From positions 1-64,000 of the forward strand of contig CAMJMR010000003.1 of the NCBI GenBank assembly GCA_946407095.1: a stretch of DNA of 64,000 nucleotides, written 5' to 3'. Below the pieces are notes generated by a model that was given only the letters and a program-made list of their open reading frames with translations, ran no database searches and was not told where the DNA came from. A program made the translations under genes and the position numbers. Positions 25,201 through 33,447 of this stretch are shown one piece after another. The stretch's first letter is position 1. Every line of letters starts with the position of its first letter. This DNA comes from an uncultured Selenomonadales bacterium (lineage in GTDB: Bacteria > Bacillota > Negativicutes > Selenomonadales > Selenomonadaceae).

Positions 25201-26249
25201 GATTCATATCCTCCTTGATTGAAGTAGCGGTTGACGGCGTTTGTAATTGCTTGCGCAAGTTTCTGCTGATAATCGCTTGAAGCCAAAAGTTTTTCTTCGC
25301 GCGGGTTGGTGATAAAGCCCAGCTCAATCAGCGAGGCGGGGCATTGCGAATGCGTCATAACGTAGAATCGAGCCGCTTTGACGCCGCGATTGTTCAGCCC
25401 GCCGAGCCTAAAAAGTTCTTCGTTGAGCAGGCGGGCGAGCCGCGAGCCTTTGACGGCATTTGGCGCGTGATAAGTTTCGACACCGTTGGCGTTGCTGTTT
25501 GAAAAGGCGTTGCAGTGGACGCTGATAAACAATTCGGCATTGGGTGGCGCCTTGTCGACGCGCGCTTGAAGTTCGGCGGCATCGGGCACGCCGGGCGCGG
25601 CAACGTCAATATCGGTCGTGCGTGTCATTACGACTTGATAGCCCGCGTCGGTCAAAAGCCTCTCCGCCTTGAGCGAGACTGCCAACGAAACAGATTTTTC
25701 GCTGACACCCGTGGGACCTATCGCGCCCCAATCGGAGCCGCCGTGACCGGGGTCAAGCACGACGATTCTGCCGTTCCCGTCGTAAGACGAGTAAGTGTCC
25801 TCTTTGGGCGCGGAATATTTTTTCACGTCGAGGACGATACGAGCGTCCTTTTTGTCGGAGCGGTTGGCGGGCTCAAGCAAGACTGTCACATTATCTGCGA
25901 CAGCCTCTTTGAAGTAAACTTGGATGCCGGTGTGACGTTTCTGCGTCTTGTTGACGAGGATTTTCTCTACGCAGTTGCGCGCGTCCGATTGAATTTGCGT
26001 GCCCGAAACGCGGCTTACTCTGCCGGGCAAAGCGTTATCGAGTTCGACGCGCAGGAGCCCTTCGCGCAATTCGGTCGACACGTTGCTTGAGTCGAGCTTG
26101 CCGCCGCTGTAGGAAATTTCAATGCGCACGGTTTCGTTATTCAAGTCGAAGGCGGTTATGCCCGTGAGTTCGGCGGGCTTGGCGGAGGCCGTCCCAGCGA
26201 GTGCCAGCACCAGCATAAGACTGAAGCACGTCAAAATTTTTCTCAGCAA
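25197..26249 (-). CDS. N-acetylmuramoyl-L-alanine amidase with AMIN domain
   Basis: Exported peptidoglycan amidase (Amidase_3). Signal peptide (KILTCFSLMLVLALAGTASA), an N-terminal AMIN domain (about 30-130) and the zinc amidase domain (about 165-340): VVLDPGHGGSDWGA (His), Glu in GVSEKSVSLA, HCNAFSN (His) and the catalytic Glu in SLIELGFITN. It cuts between MurNAc and the stem peptide. The TTG start is supported by GAGGA. It forms an operon with the GerM lipoprotein. Confidence 0.92.
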   Translation of the reverse strand: MLRKILTCFSLMLVLALAGTASAKPAELTGITAFDLNNETVRIEISYSGGKLDSSNVSTELREGLLRVELDNALPGRVSRVSGTQIQSDARNCVEKILVNKTQKRHTGIQVYFKEAVADNVTVLLEPANRSDKKDARIVLDVKKYSAPKEDTYSSYDGNGRIVVLDPGHGGSDWGAIGPTGVSEKSVSLAVSLKAERLLTDAGYQVVMTRTTDIDVAAPGVPDAAELQARVDKAPPNAELFISVHCNAFSNSNANGVETYHAPNAVKGSRLARLLNEELFRLGGLNNRGVKAARFYVMTHSQCPASLIELGFITNPREEKLLASSDYQQKLAQAITNAVNRYFNQGGYES

Positions 26250-26258
26250 ATTAATTCC

Positions 26259-26525
26259 TCATTCCTGATTCCTTGTTCCTAATTGACTTCGCGCCTCGTC
26301 GAGTGCCGCTTGAGTTTTTTCTTCGGCGCGGGCAAGCGTCAGCGTAAAGTATTCGCCTTCGGCGGCGTCTTCGGGCAGGAAGTCGGCGGGCAACACGAAT
26401 TGCCTGAACTCGTCCTCCTCGTCTTCGACGTAGAAAACTGCCGTCGCCGAGCCGTCCTCCAGCTCTTCGATTCGGTCAAGGTACGCGGTTATTTCTTTTT
26501 GTCTTTTTTCTTCTGCGCTATCCAT
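26259..26525 (-). CDS. DUF3006 family protein
   Basis: A small acidic protein (about 88 aa) with the DUF3006 pattern: AYLDRIEELEDGSATAVFYVEDEEDEF then FVLPADFLPEDAAEGEYFTL. In Firmicutes this family regularly follows an MBL-fold ComEC/Rec2-like gene, exactly as here, but its role is unknown. The coding region overlaps the 3' end of the MBL gene by 37 bases. The ATG at 26525 is 13 bases from GGAGG. The TTG at 26537 is the alternative. Confidence 0.82.
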   Translation of the reverse strand: MDSAEEKRQKEITAYLDRIEELEDGSATAVFYVEDEEDEFRQFVLPADFLPEDAAEGEYFTLTLARAEEKTQAALDEARSQLGTRNQE

Positions 26526-27556
26526 TTGTCGAGCCAATCCTCCTTTCGTTCGGGCGTGACGGAAAAGGTTTTGCCGTCGCTTACGACAGTGATTGTGCCG
26601 TTCCAGCGCGTGCAGTAGATGTGATTTTTGTCGATGCCTTCCGCCAAATAATTTTGAAGCGGATCAAGGTGCGGGTGTCCGTAGGTGTTGCGGCGTTCTT
26701 CTTCGGGGCCGCAGGAAATTAAGACGCAGCTCGGCGCAACGGTCTTGACGAAATTTTCCGTCGACGCGGTGTAGCTGCCGTGGTGTCCCGCCTTGAGGAT
26801 GTCGCATTTCAAATCCTTGGCGTCGTTGTCAGCCCAAATTTCGGATTCGACTTTGCGTTCGGCGTCGCCCGTGAACATCATGGAAAATTTTTTGTAAGTG
26901 AGCTTGCCGACGACCGATTCGTTATTGGGGTCAGATTTTTCCTTGCCGCCGTTGACGGCGTTGACGACTTCGGGCAAGGGGTAAAGCACTTTGAACTTGA
27001 CGGAGTTCCCGAAGTCAAGCGTGTCGCCGGCCTTGAGCGCGGTGCACTTAATGCCCTTATCGGCGGCGGCCTTGATGTAGCTTTTGTAGAGCGGCGCGGC
27101 GGCGGCTACGCCGTTATCGTAGACTTCGCCGACAGAAATTTTTTCCAGATAGGGATTTGCCTTGAGTTCCTTGTTGCTCGGGTTGATTAAGACTTTCGCG
27201 TTGCCTATGTGGTCTGCGTGCGGGTGCGTCAAGATGAGCTTGTCGATTTTGGTGACGGAAAGTTTTTCCAGCTCGCCGACCAAAAGTTCGCGCTCGTCAG
27301 TGTCCGACGTGTCGATTAGGACGTTTTGCTTGCCGGTCTGAATCAAAATCGCATCGCCCTGCCCGACGTTCAGCATGGAAATTTTCAAGTCGCCTTTGAC
27401 GACCTGCGCGGGCGCGGCTTCCGCTTGAGTTTCCTGCTTGGGTTGAGTGTCCGTCTTGGCTTGCGAATCGTTTTTGGGTTCGTCCTTTGCTTGACTGCCG
27501 CAGCCGCCCAGAATGAACGTCGCAAGCATGAGCACCGTTAAGAAAATTTTTTTCAT
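26489..27556 (-). CDS. ComEC/Rec2-like MBL-fold lipoprotein
   Basis: A 355-aa lipoprotein (signal ...LATFILGGCG, Cys19), then a Lys/Gln-rich linker and a metallo-beta-lactamase domain resembling the C-terminal nuclease-like domain of ComEC. Motifs: SMLNVGQGDAILIQ, LTHPHADHIGN (metal-binding HxHxDH), FTGDAERKVE, GHHGSYTAS and SCGPEEERRNTYGHPH. Stand-alone extracellular versions may act as nucleases or phosphodiesterases. It overlaps the DUF3006 gene. Confidence 0.88.
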   Translation of the reverse strand: MKKIFLTVLMLATFILGGCGSQAKDEPKNDSQAKTDTQPKQETQAEAAPAQVVKGDLKISMLNVGQGDAILIQTGKQNVLIDTSDTDERELLVGELEKLSVTKIDKLILTHPHADHIGNAKVLINPSNKELKANPYLEKISVGEVYDNGVAAAAPLYKSYIKAAADKGIKCTALKAGDTLDFGNSVKFKVLYPLPEVVNAVNGGKEKSDPNNESVVGKLTYKKFSMMFTGDAERKVESEIWADNDAKDLKCDILKAGHHGSYTASTENFVKTVAPSCVLISCGPEEERRNTYGHPHLDPLQNYLAEGIDKNHIYCTRWNGTITVVSDGKTFSVTPERKEDWLDKWIAQKKKDKKK

Positions 27557-27560
27557 TGAA

Positions 27561-27755
27561 TCATCCTTTCTGCTCGTTTTTGTAGACGATGTAAAGCCGA
27601 ATGAGTTTGGTAACCGTCCAGAAAGCGAACGACGCCATGTAGATTTTGTCCAGCAGTGACAGGTTATCGTAGTCGAAGTGCACGAACAGGAATATCGCCG
27701 CCAAAATGATTAGCCCGTCCATTTTGTCGAACGCTTTCCGCAAAATCTCAATCAA
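27561..27755 (-). CDS. Small 64-aa membrane-associated protein
   Basis: A short protein with one or two hydrophobic helices (LIILAAIFLFVHF and IYMASFAFWTVTKLI) and a basic tail. No family recognised. TTG start eight bases after GGAGG. It ends four bases before the MBL lipoprotein start and is probably cotranscribed with it. Confidence 0.65.
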   Translation of the reverse strand: MIEILRKAFDKMDGLIILAAIFLFVHFDYDNLSLLDKIYMASFAFWTVTKLIRLYIVYKNEQKG

Positions 27756-27829
27756 TGTTGCCGCCTCCTTTTTGCGAGGGATTATATCATGTTCCTTTCA
27801 TGTTTGACAAAGACTTTAATAAAAAATTT

Positions 27830-28069
27830 TGCAGGGCAGGGGCTGTCGGTAAGTTGGCGGCTCTGATTCGTTTCAATGACTTTTTTGTTTAGGATCTACT
27901 TTTTCTTTGTTCACCCAAAGAAAAAGTAGCAAAAAGAAAAGGTGCCTCGCAGGGGCGTAAATGTCCGCAACCCGCGCTGTCCGATAATTTAAGGTTGGTT
28001 GCCGCCGACGGTATTTGCATCACGCAAAAGCGTCGGCGGACGGCCGCCCGTCCTTGGGCGGCCTTTTTT
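27830..28069 (+). repeat. Dispersed composite repeat, copy 3, ending in a strong terminator hairpin
   Basis: Carries an ACTTTTT(T)CTTTG...CAAAGAAAAAGT hairpin (27898-27928), GCCTCGCAGGGGCG (27946-27959), TTTGCATCACGCAAAAG and GTCGGCGGACGG. It ends in the perfect 8-bp hairpin GGCCGCCC/GGGCGGCC (28042-28063) followed by six T residues. It fills the gap between divergently placed neighbours. No gene is seen. Confidence 0.7.
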
Positions 28070-28106
28070 CAGCAAATCTTCCCTACTTTACCAACAAACT
28101 AGCCTC

Positions 28107-28136
28107 AAAAAAATTTCCCCGCTGATGTCGGCGAGG
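28107..28136 (-). terminator. Terminator of the yaaR-holB operon
   Basis: Minus-strand CCTCGC...GCGGGG hairpin (28117-28136) followed by a T run (28113-28107), just after the trmN6 stop. Confidence 0.7.
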
Positions 28137-28142
28137 AATGGT

Positions 28143-28883
28143 CTACGTGTTGTAAATTTTATAAATCTCGTCGGTATAAGAGCCGTCGGCATTGTGCACT
28201 ACAAGCGGCGGCAGAATTTGCAAGTTACCGGCATTCGCGCCCACGACCGCCTCCAACATTATCAAGTTAGCGTCGCGATTTGCTTTAGGCTGAATCGGGC
28301 GCAAGCGTTTCATTTCCATTTGCCTCCTGTGAAGTGCGTCTACTATTTCGCAGAGCCGCGAAGCCAAGTGAATCATGCAGAAGACGCCACGAAATTTCAA
28401 GGCGAAACGCGCCGCCGTCACTACGTCCTCAAGTGTCGCCGTGAACTCGTGCCGCGCCCGCGCTATGCCCGAAAGTTTATTCGCCGCGCCGTTTTTTATC
28501 GGCGTGTAGGGCGGATTCGCTATCGCCAAGTCAAAGCTCTCCGCCTTGAACAGCTCGCGATGTTTGCGATAATCGCCTTCCACTACCGAAATTTTTTCAG
28601 ATAAGCCGTTCAGTTCGACGTTGCGCCGCGCTATGTCTGCCATTTGCGCATTCAGCTCGACCGCGCAGATTTCCTTGACTTCGTCGGCTATCAAAAGCGG
28701 TATGACGCCCGTGCCCGTGCCCAAGTCCAGGACGCGGGCATTTCGCTTGAAGCGCGGGAAGTGCGCGATTAATACCGAATCCATCGAAAAGCAGAATTCG
28801 TTTTCGCTCTGAATGATGACGCGTCCCGACCGCATTAAGTCATCAAGCCGTTCGCCCTCGCGCAAGGAAATTTCGTCGCCCAT
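28143..28883 (-). CDS. tRNA1(Val) adenine-37 N6-methyltransferase family protein (YabB/YfiC-like)
   Basis: A 246-aa class I SAM methyltransferase. VLDLGTGTGVIPLL is the SAM-binding loop (about 50-63) and LAIANPPYTP holds the NPPY motif of N6-adenine methyltransferases (about 125). In B. subtilis the orthologous position in the yaaR-holB-yaaT cluster is occupied by yabB, and E. coli YfiC (TrmN6) modifies A37 of tRNA1Val. The start overlaps the PSP1 stop by one base (TAATG). Confidence 0.88.
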   Translation of the reverse strand: MGDEISLREGERLDDLMRSGRVIIQSENEFCFSMDSVLIAHFPRFKRNARVLDLGTGTGVIPLLIADEVKEICAVELNAQMADIARRNVELNGLSEKISVVEGDYRKHRELFKAESFDLAIANPPYTPIKNGAANKLSGIARARHEFTATLEDVVTAARFALKFRGVFCMIHLASRLCEIVDALHRRQMEMKRLRPIQPKANRDANLIMLEAVVGANAGNLQILPPLVVHNADGSYTDEIYKIYNT

Positions 28884-29917
28884 TACTTTTTGGGCTCTCG
28901 CGAAGATTGACGACGCGTTTTATCGCCGCGCGGTCTGGTAGGGCGTTCGGGGTGCGGCGTGCGTTCGGGATTTTCGTTGCGGTTGTAGCGGCGATTGAAA
29001 GCCTCCGTCCTGCGCGGGCGTTCGGGACGTTCGGGCTTAGGCGCGGGCTCTTCAACCTGCGCGGCGTCCTCGGTCGATTCAAAATCCTCGGCATTGACGG
29101 GCAAAATATCTTCCCAACCAGCGACGACGGTTTTGTTGGTGTCAAGCAGAATCGTGGCGTTTCTGCGCGAAAAACTCACGGCAACGACTTTGCCCTCGCC
29201 GTCGGCCATCACTACGCGGCTGCCGACCCTCGGCTTGAACGTGACGCTTTGACGCGGCGCATTCTCGCAATACAAATCGTTTTCGTACTTGAGGCAACAC
29301 ATGAGCCGCCCGCAGACGCCGCTGATTTTCGTCGGGTTGAGCGACAAATTTTGGTCTTTGGCCATGCGAATCGACACGGGAATGAACTCGCCCAAGAACG
29401 ACGCGCAACAAAGCGGTCTGCCGCAACCGCCCATGCCGCCCAAAAGTTTTGCCTCGTCACGAACGCCCACTTGCCGCAGCTCGATACGCGTGCGGAATAT
29501 CGACGCCAAATCGCGGACAAGCTCGCGGAAGTCGACGCGCCCGTCCGCCGTGAAGAAGAAAATTATTTTGTTCACGTCGAATGTGAATTCCACGTTGATT
29601 AATTTCATCGGCAGGTTGTGTTCGGATATCTTCTGCAGGCAAATGTCGAACGCTCGCCTTTCGCCCGCGCGATTTTCTTCCAGCTTCAGCAAGTCGGCTT
29701 CGGTCGCCTTCCTGAAGATTTTTTTCAGCGGCAAACCAGGCTCCGATTCGGGATTTTCTTCGGCGGAAAGTTCGCGCGGCGCGACGACGACTTTGCCGCA
29801 CTCCAGCCCGCGTGCCGTCTCGACGATTACCGAATCGCCTTTGACCAGTTCCTCCTCGCCCGGCTCGAAGAAATAGATTTTCCCTGCCTTTTTTATTCTG
29901 ACTCCTATTATTTGCAC
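28883..29917 (-). CDS. ricT: PSP1-domain protein (RicT/YaaT-like) with Arg-rich tail
   Basis: A 344-aa PSP1/YaaT protein. In B. subtilis RicT (YaaT) works with RicA and RicF as a Fe-S-containing complex that adjusts RNase Y-dependent mRNA maturation. The conserved Cys clusters CGRPLCCASFLGEF and CGRLMCCLKYEND are intact (about 172-185 and 204-216). Residues about 285-344 form a low-complexity Arg/Pro/Glu tail not typical of the family, probably RNA-binding. It lies between holB and trmN6 as in Bacillus. Confidence 0.9.
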   Translation of the reverse strand: MQIIGVRIKKAGKIYFFEPGEEELVKGDSVIVETARGLECGKVVVAPRELSAEENPESEPGLPLKKIFRKATEADLLKLEENRAGERRAFDICLQKISEHNLPMKLINVEFTFDVNKIIFFFTADGRVDFRELVRDLASIFRTRIELRQVGVRDEAKLLGGMGGCGRPLCCASFLGEFIPVSIRMAKDQNLSLNPTKISGVCGRLMCCLKYENDLYCENAPRQSVTFKPRVGSRVVMADGEGKVVAVSFSRRNATILLDTNKTVVAGWEDILPVNAEDFESTEDAAQVEEPAPKPERPERPRRTEAFNRRYNRNENPERTPHPERPTRPRGDKTRRQSSREPKK

Positions 29918-30017
29918 GAATCATCCTCCAAACGTGACGTTTGATCCAGCGGACGCGCCTCAACGTTTCACAGTTGAAAGTAACCGCCCGCGTTCATACG
30001 CTTGCCCACAGGGCGCG

Positions 30018-31019
30018 CTAGCTCACGATTTTTCTAAGCTTGAACAGATACGCCTCGGCAATCAGGCGCAAGTTCGCGTTGGACTTCAAACGCCGTCGGA
30101 ACTCGACGCCCGCCTCTATCATCAAAAAGATTTTTCGTTCGGGAAGTTTTATCGCCTGCAAGCGCGGCGCAAGGTCGGGATTATGCGGCTCCAGCACCTC
30201 GGCAAAGCAAACGTCTCGCAAAAGCTTTTGGATATGCGTCAGGAAGTCGGCGAATTTTTCTCGCGACCACTCGGCGATTTGTGCGCCCTTGGCAAAGATG
30301 TCTTCGTTTTTCAGCTCTGCGCGGGCAAGCCGTTCCAACGTCGAAAGTGCCTCCTCGCGAAGCTGCGCGCCGCCCGAATCTTTCAGCTTGAGTGCCCGCC
30401 CGAAACTGCCGCCCGCGATTACCGCCAACCTTTCCGCCTCCGAAGCCTCCACGTCTCGACTTATCAGCGCGTCCCGAATTTCCGCCGTCGACAGCTTGTC
30501 GAAGTTCACGGTTGAGCAACGCGACCGAATCGTCATGAGCAGGCTTGAGCGGTTCGCCGTCAGCAATATGAAAATCGTTTGGCTCGGCGGTTCTTCAATC
30601 GTTTTCAGCAGGCAATTCGCCGCCGCATTGTTCATCAGCTCCGCGCCGTCGATTATCACCACTCGCCGCGCAGAATTTATCGGGCGCAAGGACGCCTCGC
30701 TTTGCATTTCGCGAATCTGTCCGATTTTGATGTTGCGCGTCGTCTTGGTCTCTTCCGCCTCCACGACGTAAAAATCGGGGTGACTGTGCGCCGCCGTCAG
30801 TTGACAGCTCTCGCACTCGCCGCAAGGTGCTCCGTCAACGGGATTTTCGCACAACAAGGCCGCCGCGCAGATTTCCGCCGCCAATCGTTTGCCCGTGCCT
30901 TCCTCGCCCGAAAACAGCACCGCGTGTGGAAATTTGTCTTCGGCGATACTTTTGCGCAAATGATTCGCCGTGGCCGCGTGCCCGATTAAATTTTCCCAAC
31001 TAAGCTTGTAAGTGTCCAT
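30018..31019 (-). CDS. holB: DNA polymerase III subunit delta'
   Basis: Clamp-loader subunit. The N-terminal AAA+ domain has FSGEEGTGKRLAAE (Walker A-like), a zinc module CENPVDGAPCGECESC (about 55-70), VVIIDGAELMN (Walker B-like), then TANRSSLLMTIRSRC (sensor 1/SRC motif). The ATG at 31019 overlaps the yaaR stop (TGATG). The 100-base gap to ricT downstream contains a fragment of the dispersed repeat (CGGACGCGCCTCAACG). Confidence 0.93.
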   Translation of the reverse strand: MDTYKLSWENLIGHAATANHLRKSIAEDKFPHAVLFSGEEGTGKRLAAEICAAALLCENPVDGAPCGECESCQLTAAHSHPDFYVVEAEETKTTRNIKIGQIREMQSEASLRPINSARRVVIIDGAELMNNAAANCLLKTIEEPPSQTIFILLTANRSSLLMTIRSRCSTVNFDKLSTAEIRDALISRDVEASEAERLAVIAGGSFGRALKLKDSGGAQLREEALSTLERLARAELKNEDIFAKGAQIAEWSREKFADFLTHIQKLLRDVCFAEVLEPHNPDLAPRLQAIKLPERKIFLMIEAGVEFRRRLKSNANLRLIAEAYLFKLRKIVS

Positions 31020-31474
31020 CACATGAAAATATCGACGAGCATACCGCGAATGGCATCGTGCGCCGCGATAACGTCAAGCTGTTCCGATTGTCCCAGCCGA
31101 ATTTTTTCAGCCATTTCCTCCAGCCGATTATCGATTTTGCGGACGGTCGTGTAGACGCGTTGGCGCCCCATTCTGTCCCAACCGGCAGACGTGTGCACTT
31201 CGTACATGTTGCTTATCGCCGCGCTCACGAAATTTTTTATCAGCGTGCGATACTCTTTGAGCTCGTCGTAAGTCGGCGTTTTGGTAAGGCGTGCCGCTTG
31301 GTCGTCGATTTTCTTCAGCATCGCCTCCATTTCCTCGTGCGAAACGCCTTCGTCTTGTTGCTCAAGAAGTTCCGCCTCGAAGCTCAATTCTTTATCGCGC
31401 GGGTGTTCGCTCGTGCCGCGCAGAAGTTCAAACGGCGACGCGGGGACTCCCGTGTTTGAAATTTTTACTGCCAT
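31019..31474 (-). CDS. yaaR: YaaR (DUF327) family protein
   Basis: A 151-aa protein of the YaaR/DUF327 family, located immediately upstream of holB as in B. subtilis. It is helical and charged. The conserved C-terminal block DRMGRQRVYTTVRKIDNRLEEMAEKI is visible. Function unknown, though the synteny with holB and ricT is conserved in Firmicutes. The start lies about 40 bases after the end of the structured RNA described below. Confidence 0.9.
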   Translation of the reverse strand: MAVKISNTGVPASPFELLRGTSEHPRDKELSFEAELLEQQDEGVSHEEMEAMLKKIDDQAARLTKTPTYDELKEYRTLIKNFVSAAISNMYEVHTSAGWDRMGRQRVYTTVRKIDNRLEEMAEKIRLGQSEQLDVIAAHDAIRGMLVDIFM

Positions 31475-31511
31475 TTCAATTCACCTCGCGTGCAGTTTAT
31501 ACATTTTGGTC

Positions 31512-31757
31512 GCCAAATGCAAGAAGAGACTGCCGATTGATAATCAGCAATCTCTTCTGAAAAAGGGCTCCGAAATGCCGGTTCCTCCGAATGTCTAAAC
31601 CTGCTTACTCGCAGGTGGGTTCCCTAAGCTCGGTTTCTGTTACTCGCCGCGCGGACAATTCTCCATCTTCCGAAATCAATTCGGGTTCCCTAAAATTAAT
31701 GTAGGTTAGACATTAATTGAGTCCTCGTACCTCCCAGATGGTTCCTTCTTCGCGCCG
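31512..31757 (-). ncRNA. Structured non-coding RNA upstream of yaaR (unassigned, possibly 6S-like)
   Basis: About 235-245 nt on the minus strand. The 5' end GCGAAGAAG, just after a good promoter, can pair with CTTCTTGC at the 3' end (8 bp with one bulge), so both ends close on each other. Internal hairpins include the perfect ATTAATGT/ACATTAAT stem (about 31720-31698), a CCGAATTGATTTCGG hairpin, ACCTGC/GCAGGT (about 31600-31617) and AGAAGAGA/TCTCTTCT (31522-31558). The motif GG(G)AACC recurs four times. There is no ORF. I could not assign it to a named family. A long 5' leader of yaaR is the alternative. Confidence 0.6.
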
Positions 31758-31762
31758 ATAAT

Positions 31763-31791
31763 AGCACGAAAATTTTTTTATTACAAGACTT
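31763..31791 (-). promoter_or_regulatory. Promoter of the structured RNA
   Basis: Minus-strand TTGTAA, 17-base spacer, TATTAT (plus strand ATAATA within GCCGATAATAGC and TTACAA near 31790), about seven bases upstream of the proposed RNA 5' end. Confidence 0.65.
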
Positions 31792-31825
31792 GACAAGCCT
31801 CGCCGCCGAAATTTTTTGCAAGCCG

Positions 31826-32995
31826 TCAGCGGTAGGACTTTTGGTAAATTTTCAGCATGTCGTCGTCGCTAAGGGCAACAGGGTCGAACTGCAAGAGGAA
31901 GCCCATCGCGTCGCGAGTATTCTGCACCATTTTGGGGAATTCGTCGGGCTTAATGCCGTAGTCGCTCATTTTGAGATTGTCGACGCCGCAAGCCGCTTGC
32001 ATTTCCTTCAGCGCGTCGATAAAGTCTTCGGGCTTGTCGGCATTGACTTTGCCCATGGCGCGCGCCATAGCGATAAATTTTTCGTCGCAAGCGTGTTTCT
32101 CGACGAAGTGTCCGAAATATGCCAGCGAAATCATAATCAAGCCCGCGCCGTGCGGCAATTCGGGATGATAAGCACTCAAGGCGTGTTCAAGGGAATGTTC
32201 CGCCGTGCAAACGCAAACGTCCATCGAAAAGCCGCCCAAGGTGTTCGCGAAGGCAACTTGCGTGCGCGCCTCAAGATTCTTTCCGTCGTTGACGGCAACG
32301 GGCAAATACTTCGCGAGCTTTTCAATCGCCGTCAGCTCAATCATCGACGAAGCCTCATTGCACGCGTTGGAAATGTAACCCTCGGCGTTGTGGAAGAAAG
32401 CGTCGAAGCCTTGATAAGCCGTGAAGTGTTTCGGGACGGTCAGCATGTAAATCGGGTCGACAATCGCCAAGTCGGGATAGCTGCCGAAAAACGCGGTCTT
32501 CTCGTTGGTTTCAAGGTTTGTGATGACTGCGCCCGCGTCGACTTCGGAACCCGTGCCCGCGCTGGTCGTTATCGCAATGTAAGGCAAAGCTTTTTCCGTC
32601 AAGGGCTTTTTGCCGCCCGTGCCGAACATGATGTAATCCCAGACGCGCCCGCCGTCCTTTTGCGGAATGACCGAGGCGATAGCCTTCGCCGCGTCGAGCA
32701 CCGAGCCGCCGCCTAAGCCCACGACGAAATCGCAACCGTTAGCGCGCCCGAAGTCCACGCCCTCCTGAACGACAGGCTCCGTAGGATTCGCGCCAATCTT
32801 GTTGAAGACGACGAAATCCGCGCCCCAAGCCGTCAGTTCTTCCTGCAACTTGTCGAGACTGCCGTTGGTTTTCGTCGAGCGTCCGTTTGAAATGACAATC
32901 AATGCCTTTTTGCCGAAAGGTGCCTCTTTGTGCAGTTCGCCGAGCTTGCCCGCGCCGAATAAAATCTTTGTCGGAATGTGCCAAGTAAATGCCAT
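31826..32995 (-). CDS. Iron-containing alcohol dehydrogenase
   Basis: A group III Fe-dependent alcohol dehydrogenase (388 aa, butanol-dehydrogenase-like). NAD(P)-binding GLGGGSVLDAAKAIA (about 90-105), TTSAGTGSEVDAGAVI, and the metal site Asp/His residues around DAFFHNAEGY, AEHSLEHALSAYHPELPHGAG are complete. It reduces aldehydes or oxidises alcohols in fermentation. ATG 32995 (MAFTWHIPTKILFG) follows GGGAGG and replaces the track start. Last gene of a run with a glyoxalase and two HAD phosphatases. Confidence 0.93.
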   Translation of the reverse strand: MAFTWHIPTKILFGAGKLGELHKEAPFGKKALIVISNGRSTKTNGSLDKLQEELTAWGADFVVFNKIGANPTEPVVQEGVDFGRANGCDFVVGLGGGSVLDAAKAIASVIPQKDGGRVWDYIMFGTGGKKPLTEKALPYIAITTSAGTGSEVDAGAVITNLETNEKTAFFGSYPDLAIVDPIYMLTVPKHFTAYQGFDAFFHNAEGYISNACNEASSMIELTAIEKLAKYLPVAVNDGKNLEARTQVAFANTLGGFSMDVCVCTAEHSLEHALSAYHPELPHGAGLIMISLAYFGHFVEKHACDEKFIAMARAMGKVNADKPEDFIDALKEMQAACGVDNLKMSDYGIKPDEFPKMVQNTRDAMGFLLQFDPVALSDDDMLKIYQKSYR

Positions 32996-33066
32996 AAAAA
33001 ATGCCTCCCAAAAATTTTGTCGAGGCAATTATATCACTTCAAGTCAACTTTAATGCAAGATGTTTT

Positions 33067-33429
33067 TTACTCCGGCAAAACTTCAAGCCAGTAGCCGTCG
33101 GGGTCTTCGATAAAGTAAATTCCCATTTCGCGGTTTTCGTAGCAGATACAGCCCATCTTTTCGTGGCGAGCGTGCGCCGCAGCGAAATTTTTCGTCGTGA
33201 ACGCCAAATGTACTTCATTATCGCCCAATTCGTAGGGTTTTGTCCTGTTTTTGAGCCACGTAAGCTCCAATTTGTGGTGACTGCCGAACGAATCGCCTAA
33301 ATAAACGATTTTGAAGGCGTCGCCGCCGTCTATCCCGCCTACCTCGTGCAAATCGAGCGCGTCAGCGTAAAATTTCAGGCTCCGCTCCAAATCCAAGACG
33401 TTCAAGTTGTTGTGAGCGAATCGAAACAT
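33067..33429 (-). CDS. gloA: Glyoxalase I / VOC superfamily protein
   Basis: A 120-aa VOC-fold protein close to lactoylglutathione lyases: FAHNNLNVLDLERSLKFYADAL at the start, KLELTW in the middle and YFIEDPDGYWLEVLP at the end carry the His/Glu metal-ligand positions. It could detoxify methylglyoxal or act on another thiol adduct. It lies between a HAD phosphatase and the Fe-ADH on the same strand. Confidence 0.85.
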   Translation of the reverse strand: MFRFAHNNLNVLDLERSLKFYADALDLHEVGGIDGGDAFKIVYLGDSFGSHHKLELTWLKNRTKPYELGDNEVHLAFTTKNFAAAHARHEKMGCICYENREMGIYFIEDPDGYWLEVLPE

Positions 33430-33447
33430 GTTATCGCCTCCAAAAAA

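Noticed and set aside
31512-31757. tmRNA, RNase P RNA or SRP RNA
   Set aside because: No tag peptide, no tRNA-like ends, no conserved P4 core and no GGAAGG-type SRP tetraloop region were seen.
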